Below, piece after piece: positions 5,958 to 9,552 of a DNA stretch of 9,552 nt. The stretch is from GCA-003244245 sp036521655 (lineage in GTDB: Bacteria > Actinomycetota > Actinomycetes > Mycobacteriales > Pseudonocardiaceae), in assembly GCA_036521655.1 (NCBI GenBank), contig DATDHI010000345.1, positions 1 to 9,552 on the forward strand, read 5' to 3'. Both the position numbers and the translations under genes were made by a program. A model generated the notes under the pieces. It worked only from the letters and a program-made list of their open reading frames with translations, was not told the origin of the DNA and did not search any database. The stretch's first letter is position 1. Each line of letters begins with the position of its first letter.

Positions 5958-6201
5958 CCGTCATCTGCATCAGCTCAAGCCGTCCGACACGGCTCTGCAG
6001 ATCGGCAATCGCGGACTGGATGAGCGCCACAGCATCGTCGACCAGATGCGCAATCACCGCGTCATCCAGTGGTTCGGGGGTGGCCCGGCCCGCCTTGCGG
6101 CGCTCCACGATCATCGGGCCGGCGACGGCCGTGATGACAGCCCCGACCAGCGAGATAGCCGAGACGGAGAGCGCCAGCCATGGTGGCCACCCCAAGTCCA
6201 C
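5935..6201 (-). CDS. small single-TM, coiled-coil protein, phage-like
   Basis: An 88-residue protein from GTG 6201, with GGAGGG 11 nt upstream. Residues 8-30 (LALSVSAISLVGAVITAVAG) form one transmembrane helix followed by a basic stop-transfer stretch (ERRKAGR). Residues 45-80 are amphipathic and probably coiled-coil (DDAVIAHLVDDAVALIQSAI, then SRVGRLELMQM). Size, layout and position resemble small membrane proteins near lysis or tail genes of mycobacteriophages (for example the DUF2746 type), but this is an impression, not a demonstrated homology. Its 3' end overlaps the start of the collagen-like protein gene by 23 bp, so the two are almost certainly translated from one mRNA and may act together at the membrane. 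A holin-like role is possible, unproven, and no endolysin is encoded nearby. Confidence 0.6.
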   Translation of the reverse strand: MDLGWPPWLALSVSAISLVGAVITAVAGPMIVERRKAGRATPEPLDDAVIAHLVDDAVALIQSAIADLQSRVGRLELMQMTDAHDRRG

Positions 6202-6231
6202 AATGCCTCAATCCCTCCGCCGCCGCGCCTA

Positions 6232-6269
6232 GAGTCCCGCAGGCAAGATCGACTGTCCGAACGGGACTC
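6232..6269. promoter_or_regulatory. perfect 8-bp inverted repeat between lsr2 and the small TM gene
   Basis: GAGTCCCG (6232-6239) and CGGGACTC (6262-6269) are exact reverse complements around a 22-nt spacer, in the 116-bp gap after lsr2. No U-tract follows on either strand. It could be an lsr2 terminator, an operator for the phage-like gene pair, or half of a recombination site. It lies 31 bp upstream of the small TM gene's GTG. Confidence 0.4.
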
Positions 6270-6317
6270 ATCCGCGCACCCCCAAGACGACACGCCGGTT
6301 CCAGTACCAGCCGTCAC

Positions 6318-6731
6318 CTAGCCCGAGAACGCCGGGACCCTACCGGTGTTCGTCACTCCCTGATGGTTCTCTTCCCAGGCCTGAACCACATTGAGCGGCA
6401 GCCGGCCGCGGTCGCTGACATTGTGGCCATTCTGCTTGGCCCACTCGCGGATGGCGCGGAGGGTGTCGCGGTTGTAACCGCTGCCCACAGCGCGACCGTT
6501 ACCCCCACGGCCAGCGGGCCTGTCGGTGCCACGACCACCCGGTCGCCGCCCACTGGTCTTACGGGCAGCCGCAACGTAACGGGCCAAGTGATCACGGAGC
6601 TTGGCGGCGTTCTCATCCGCCAGGTCGATCTCGTACGTCACGCCCTCGAGCGCGAACTCAACTGTCGTAATGCCTTCGGCTTCCTCGCCGGTGAGGTCGT
6701 CGATGAGCGTAACGATGGTCTTCTGGGCCAC
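6318..6731 (-). CDS. lsr2: Lsr2-family nucleoid-associated xenogeneic silencer
   Basis: A 137-residue Lsr2 protein. The start is GTG 6731 (VAQKTIVTLIDDLTG), with AAGGAG 11 nt upstream; the frame stays open further upstream but without Lsr2-like sequence. Residues 1-60 are the dimerisation/oligomerisation domain (TVEFALEGVTYEIDLADENA), 61-85 a basic Gly/Arg linker, and 86-122 the DNA-binding domain with AIREWAKQNGHNVSDRGRLP. The RGR triplet (108-110) is the AT-hook-like minor-groove reader. The C-terminal tail (123-137) extends beyond the usual end near the helix. Lsr2 bridges and silences AT-rich, often horizontally acquired DNA. It sits between core genes and phage-like genes, so it may be a mobile-element paralogue rather than the main chromosomal copy. 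The family is certain; its origin is open. Confidence 0.95.
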   Translation of the reverse strand: MAQKTIVTLIDDLTGEEAEGITTVEFALEGVTYEIDLADENAAKLRDHLARYVAAARKTSGRRPGGRGTDRPAGRGGNGRAVGSGYNRDTLRAIREWAKQNGHNVSDRGRLPLNVVQAWEENHQGVTNTGRVPAFSG

Positions 6732-6796
6732 GATGGGGGATTCTCCTTGTCGAGAGGAACGCGGCATGGATGGAACTGCCGTGTCATGAACGCTGA

Positions 6797-6809
6797 CCGC
6801 GACAAGATA
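6797..6809 (-). promoter_or_regulatory. candidate lsr2 promoter -10
   Basis: On the minus strand TATCTT (6809-6804) is the best -10-like hexamer in the 132-bp gap before lsr2, giving a leader of roughly 65 nt. No clear -35 is present. The leader contains CGGCA/TGCCG (6762-6766 and 6777-6781), a 5-bp hairpin. The gap is locally AT-richer than its surroundings, as expected of a promoter. The call is weak. Confidence 0.25.
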
Positions 6810-6863
6810 CAACAATGCAAGGGAAGGAAGCAGGGGGCATGCCGCAGCGCCCGTTTCGCCCCA

Positions 6864-7859
6864 CTACGGTGCGCTAGACGGCGTTGGGTGCGCCAACCGG
6901 TGGCGGCGCAGGCGTGCCACCTCGGCGAGCACGACACCGGCGGCGACCGACGCATTGAGCGACTCGACCGGACCCGCCATCGGTATCGACACCGTGGCGT
7001 CGCAGGTCTCGCGGACCAGCCGGGACAGTCCCCGCCCCTCCGAACCGAGGACCAGCACCAGTGGTCCAGTGGCCAGTGGGAAGGAATCCAGCTGCATGGA
7101 GCCGCCGGCGTCCAGCCCGACGATCATCAGCCCGGACGCGGCGCAACTCTTGAGGGTGCGCACCAGATTGGTGGCCCGGGCCACCGGCAGGCGTGCGGCC
7201 GTGCCTGCCGAGGTCCGCCAGGCGACCGCGGTCATTCCCGCCGAGCGCCGCTGCGGCACCAGCAGTCCATGCGCACCGAAGGCGGCGGCCGAGCGGACCA
7301 CCGCGCCCAGGTTGCGCGGGTCGGTCACCCCGTCCAGCGCGACGAGCAGCGGTGGCACCGCGGAGTCGCGCGCGGCGCCCAGCACGTCCTCTGGCGCGGC
7401 ATACTCGTAGGGTGGCACCTGCAGCGCCACCCCCTGGTGCAGCGCACCCCCGGCCAGCCGGTCGAGATCTGCCCTGGGCACTTCGAGAATGGCCAGACCG
7501 GCGTCGGCGGCCAACCGTACGGACTCGCTGACCCGATCGTCGCCCTCCACCCCGATGGCGACGTGCAGCGCGGTGGCCGGCACCCCGGCGCGCAGGCACT
7601 CCAGCACCGGGTTTCGACCGAGGACGGTCTCCCCCGGCTCAGTACCGGCGCGACGGCGGGCTGCTGGGTTGGGCCGGCGCGCGGCGGCCCCGCGCGGGGT
7701 GCCTTGGCGTTGGGCTGGGTGGCCGGGCCGCTGCTCGGCGGGCGGCGTGGCGCCCCGGCCGCGCAGACCCTTGGCCTTCTGCCCGCCGGAACCGACGACA
7801 GCACCCTTCTTGGTGCCCGGCTTGCGCATCGCACCCCGGCGCTGGGAGTTACCGGCCAT
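6864..7859 (-). CDS. rlmB: TrmH-family 23S rRNA (guanosine-2'-O-)-methyltransferase RlmB
   Basis: A 331-residue SPOUT-class methyltransferase, from ATG 7859, 4 bp after the cysS stop. Residues 1-75 are a Lys/Arg/Gly/Pro-rich disordered tail, usual in actinobacterial RlmB. Residues 77-150 are the RNA-binding substrate domain, starting VLGRNPVLECLRAG. The catalytic trefoil-knot domain carries motif 1 (TDPRNLGAVVRSAAAFGAHG, 179-198), motif 2 (LGSEGRGLS, 271-279) and motif 3 (IPMAGPVESLNASVAAGVVL, 292-311), with the conserved Arg, Glu and Asn in place. By family it transfers a methyl group from S-adenosylmethionine to the 2'-OH of a conserved guanosine in the 23S rRNA peptidyl-transferase region. 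The exact target nucleotide is assumed from homologues. The frame is open upstream to 8006, but that stretch is a cysS shadow. Gene order matches the conserved ispF-cysS-rlmB operon. Confidence 0.95.
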   Translation of the reverse strand: MAGNSQRRGAMRKPGTKKGAVVGSGGQKAKGLRGRGATPPAEQRPGHPAQRQGTPRGAAARRPNPAARRRAGTEPGETVLGRNPVLECLRAGVPATALHVAIGVEGDDRVSESVRLAADAGLAILEVPRADLDRLAGGALHQGVALQVPPYEYAAPEDVLGAARDSAVPPLLVALDGVTDPRNLGAVVRSAAAFGAHGLLVPQRRSAGMTAVAWRTSAGTAARLPVARATNLVRTLKSCAASGLMIVGLDAGGSMQLDSFPLATGPLVLVLGSEGRGLSRLVRETCDATVSIPMAGPVESLNASVAAGVVLAEVARLRRHRLAHPTPSSAP

Positions 7860-7863
7860 GAAC

Positions 7864-9252
7864 TCAGCTCTCCTTGACCGTCCACACTGAACCGTCGGGG
7901 GTGTCCTCGACGGCGATCCCCGCCGCCAGCAGCCGCTCGCGCACCGCGTCGGCCGCCGGGTAGTCACGGCGGTCCCGAGCCTCGGTGCGCTCGGTGAGCA
8001 GCGCATTCACCAGGGAGGCGAGCGCCAGCGAGGCGGCATCGGAGTTCGACGCCGAGCGCCACTGGTCAGACAGCGGGTCCAGGCCCAGCACGGCGGCCAT
8101 CGCCCGCACCGAGCCGGCGGCCCCGATCGCTGCCATGTGGTCGCCAGCGTCCAGCGCGGCGTTGCCCTCGTGGACAGTGCCGTGGATCGCGGCCAGCGCC
8201 GCCGGGGTCCCGAGGTCGTCATCCATCGCCGCGACGAAGTCGGCGCACCAGGCCGCAGGCTCCGGTACACCGCACCGCTCCCGGACCCGGTGCACGAACG
8301 ACTCGATCCGCCGGTAGGCCGCGGCAGCCTCATCGAGCGCGCCGTCGGAGTACTCGATGGCTGACCGGTAGTGCGCACTGATCAGGTAGTAGCGCAACTC
8401 CACCGGACGTACCCGGCGCAGCGTCGCTGGGATCGACAGCGTGTTGCCCAGCGACTTCGACATCTTCTCACCAGACAGGGTCACCCAGCCGTTGTGCAGC
8501 CAGTACCGGGCGAACCCGTCGCCGGCGGCCCGGGACTGCGCCCGCTCGTTCTCGTGGTGCGGGAAGAGCAGGTCGAGCCCGCCGCCGTGGATGTCGAACT
8601 CGGCACCGAGGTAGGTGGTGGCCATCGCTGAGCACTCCAGGTGCCATCCGGGACGGCCCGGCCCCCACGGCGTCGACCAGGACGGCTCACCGGGCTTGGC
8701 GCCCTTCCAGAGGGTGAAGTCCCGGGGGTCGCGCTTGCCCTCCCCGGCGGATTCACCCTGGCAGACCTCCTCGAGACGGTGTCCCGACAGCGACCCGTAG
8801 TCGTCCATGGTGGCCACCGAGAAGTAGACGTCGCCGGCCGCGGGATAGGCGTGCCCCCGGTCGATCAGCCGCGCCATCAGCTCGATCATCTGCTGGACAT
8901 GGCCGGTGGCCCGGGGCAGCGCCGAGGGCGGCAGGCAGCCCAGCGCGGTGTAAGCATCCTCGAACGCCCGTTCGTGCGTGTAGGCCCACTCCCACCACGG
9001 CCGGCCGGCCTCGGCAGCCCTGGTGAGGATCTTGTCGTCGATATCGGTGACATTGCGCACCAACAGCACGTCGTAGCCGGTCGCCAGCAGCCAGCGTCGC
9101 AGCACGTCGTAGTTCATCGCCGACCGCACGTGCCCGATGTGCGGGACACCCTGCACGGTGGCGCCACACACGTAGATCGACGCCGTGCGGGGGTGCAACG
9201 GGACGAACTCGCGCTGGCTGCGCGTCGCGGTGTCGTACAGGTGCAGGCTCAC
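7864..9252 (-). CDS. cysS: cysteinyl-tRNA synthetase
   Basis: A full-length 462-residue class I aminoacyl-tRNA synthetase that charges tRNA-Cys with cysteine in the cytoplasm. The HIGH motif is at 38-41 (GVPHIGHVRS) and KMSKS at 263-267 (LSGEKMSKSLGN). Zinc ligands match the family: C29 (VCGAT), C207 (HLECSAM), H232 and E236 (PHHENERA). NVTDIDDKI (67-75) and FDIHGGGLDLLFPHHENE (219-236) are the standard CysRS blocks; the C-terminal half is the helical anticodon-stem and anticodon-binding part. It ends in TVKES, as complete homologues do. The GTG start at 9252 overlaps the ispF stop as GTGA, indicating translational coupling, and rlmB begins 4 bp after its stop. The mycothiol paralogue MshC is similar but keeps neither this length nor the full anticodon-binding domain, so CysS is preferred. 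Confidence 0.97.
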   Translation of the reverse strand: MSLHLYDTATRSQREFVPLHPRTASIYVCGATVQGVPHIGHVRSAMNYDVLRRWLLATGYDVLLVRNVTDIDDKILTRAAEAGRPWWEWAYTHERAFEDAYTALGCLPPSALPRATGHVQQMIELMARLIDRGHAYPAAGDVYFSVATMDDYGSLSGHRLEEVCQGESAGEGKRDPRDFTLWKGAKPGEPSWSTPWGPGRPGWHLECSAMATTYLGAEFDIHGGGLDLLFPHHENERAQSRAAGDGFARYWLHNGWVTLSGEKMSKSLGNTLSIPATLRRVRPVELRYYLISAHYRSAIEYSDGALDEAAAAYRRIESFVHRVRERCGVPEPAAWCADFVAAMDDDLGTPAALAAIHGTVHEGNAALDAGDHMAAIGAAGSVRAMAAVLGLDPLSDQWRSASNSDAASLALASLVNALLTERTEARDRRDYPAADAVRERLLAAGIAVEDTPDGSVWTVKES

Positions 9253-9552
9253 GACGCGATCGTACGGGTCAGCGCCACGACGGCGATCGCGGCGACGCCC
9301 TCACCGCGGCCGGTGAGCCCGAGGCCGTCGGTGGTGGTACCCGAGACCGAGACCGGCCCGCCCAGTGCCGCGGACAGCACCCGCTGCGCCTCCGCTCGGC
9401 GGCCGGCCACCCGCGGCTCATTCCCGATCACCTGCACCGCGCCGTTGCCCAGCATCCAGCCCTGCCCGGCCAGCATCAGACGCACCTCAGTGAGCAGTTC
9501 GGCGCCGTGCGCCCCGGCCCAACGCGGCTCGCCGGTACCGAACACCGCTCCC
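9249..9552 (-). CDS. ispF: 2-C-methyl-D-erythritol 2,4-cyclodiphosphate synthase, C-terminal part (5' end outside window)
   Basis: The last 100 residues of IspF, the MEP-pathway enzyme that cyclises CDP-methylerythritol 2-phosphate to MEcPP for isoprenoid synthesis. The frame stays open to the window edge and reads GAVFGTGEPRWAG there, the expected mid-protein IspF sequence, so the GTG at 9545 is internal and not a start. Diagnostic segments are GNGAVQVIGNEPRVAGRR (the NxxVQVIGN.P strand) and the signature TTTDGLGLTGRGEGVAAIA near the C-terminus. The catalytic metal-binding Asp/His residues near the N-terminus lie outside the window. The stop codon overlaps the cysS start by four nucleotides. 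Usually ispD or an ispDF neighbour precedes it; this cannot be seen here. Confidence 0.95.
   Translation of the reverse strand, partial: GAVFGTGEPRWAGAHGAELLTEVRLMLAGQGWMLGNGAVQVIGNEPRVAGRRAEAQRVLSAALGGPVSVSGTTTDGLGLTGRGEGVAAIAVVALTRTIAS

Noticed and set aside
6180..7877. A 565-codon plus-strand open frame spanning lsr2 and rlmB
   Set aside because: It is antisense to two genes with complete family motifs, has a Gly/Arg/Pro-rich composition and no recognisable domain. Long antisense frames are expected in high-GC DNA.
6732..8006. CRISPR array, tRNA or rRNA gene anywhere in the window
   Set aside because: I scanned by eye for regularly spaced repeats, T-arm motifs (GGTTCGA) and cloverleaf arms and found none; the short inverted repeats present are isolated.

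Overview
The window is high-GC actinomycete chromosome. An Lsr2-type nucleoid protein (a family largely confined to Actinobacteria), the overlapping ispF-cysS-rlmB order, frequent GTG starts and high G+C at third codon positions point to Actinomycetes, probably Pseudonocardiales or Mycobacteriales. The genus cannot be fixed from the sequence alone. Almost every gene lies on the minus strand; the exceptions are a truncated gene at the left edge and a cytochrome P450 remnant near 4.35 kb.

Layout, left to right. (1) 1-336, plus strand: 3' end of an actinobacterial secreted or surface hypothetical protein. (2) 370-945, minus: a DoxX-like four-helix membrane protein, convergent with the first gene. 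(3) 1161-2590, minus: a vanadium-dependent haloperoxidase with a complete vanadate-binding and catalytic motif set but a +2 frameshift near codon 26. (4) 2839-4272, minus: an intact AlgI-like MBOAT O-acyltransferase without a visible acceptor or SGNH partner. (5) 4336-4408, plus: a short P450 N-terminal fragment ending against a toxin-antitoxin pair. (6) 4418-5043, minus: a VapBC-type module (PIN toxin and ribbon-helix-helix-like antitoxin) with GTGA overlap and a repeat-rich operator/promoter. (7) 5040-6201, minus: two phage-like genes, a single-TM protein with a collagen-like segment (probably frameshifted by 1 nt) and a small TM/coiled-coil protein. (8) 6318-6731, minus: an lsr2 paralogue. 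(9) 6864-9552, minus: the housekeeping block rlmB, cysS and the 3' part of ispF, tightly packed and intact.

Functionally the right third is conserved core: isoprenoid precursor synthesis, cysteinyl-tRNA charging and 23S rRNA 2'-O-methylation, with translational coupling between ispF and cysS. Everything left of about 6.86 kb looks accessory: prophage-like debris beside a silencer gene, an addiction-type module, a P450 stub, and metabolic genes (haloperoxidase, O-acyltransferase) that could descend from a lost or rearranged specialised-metabolism or surface-modification locus. Two genes in this part carry small indels in repeat-rich contexts while the core operon carries none. This is either pseudogene decay or residual assembly error, and read-level checking would settle it.
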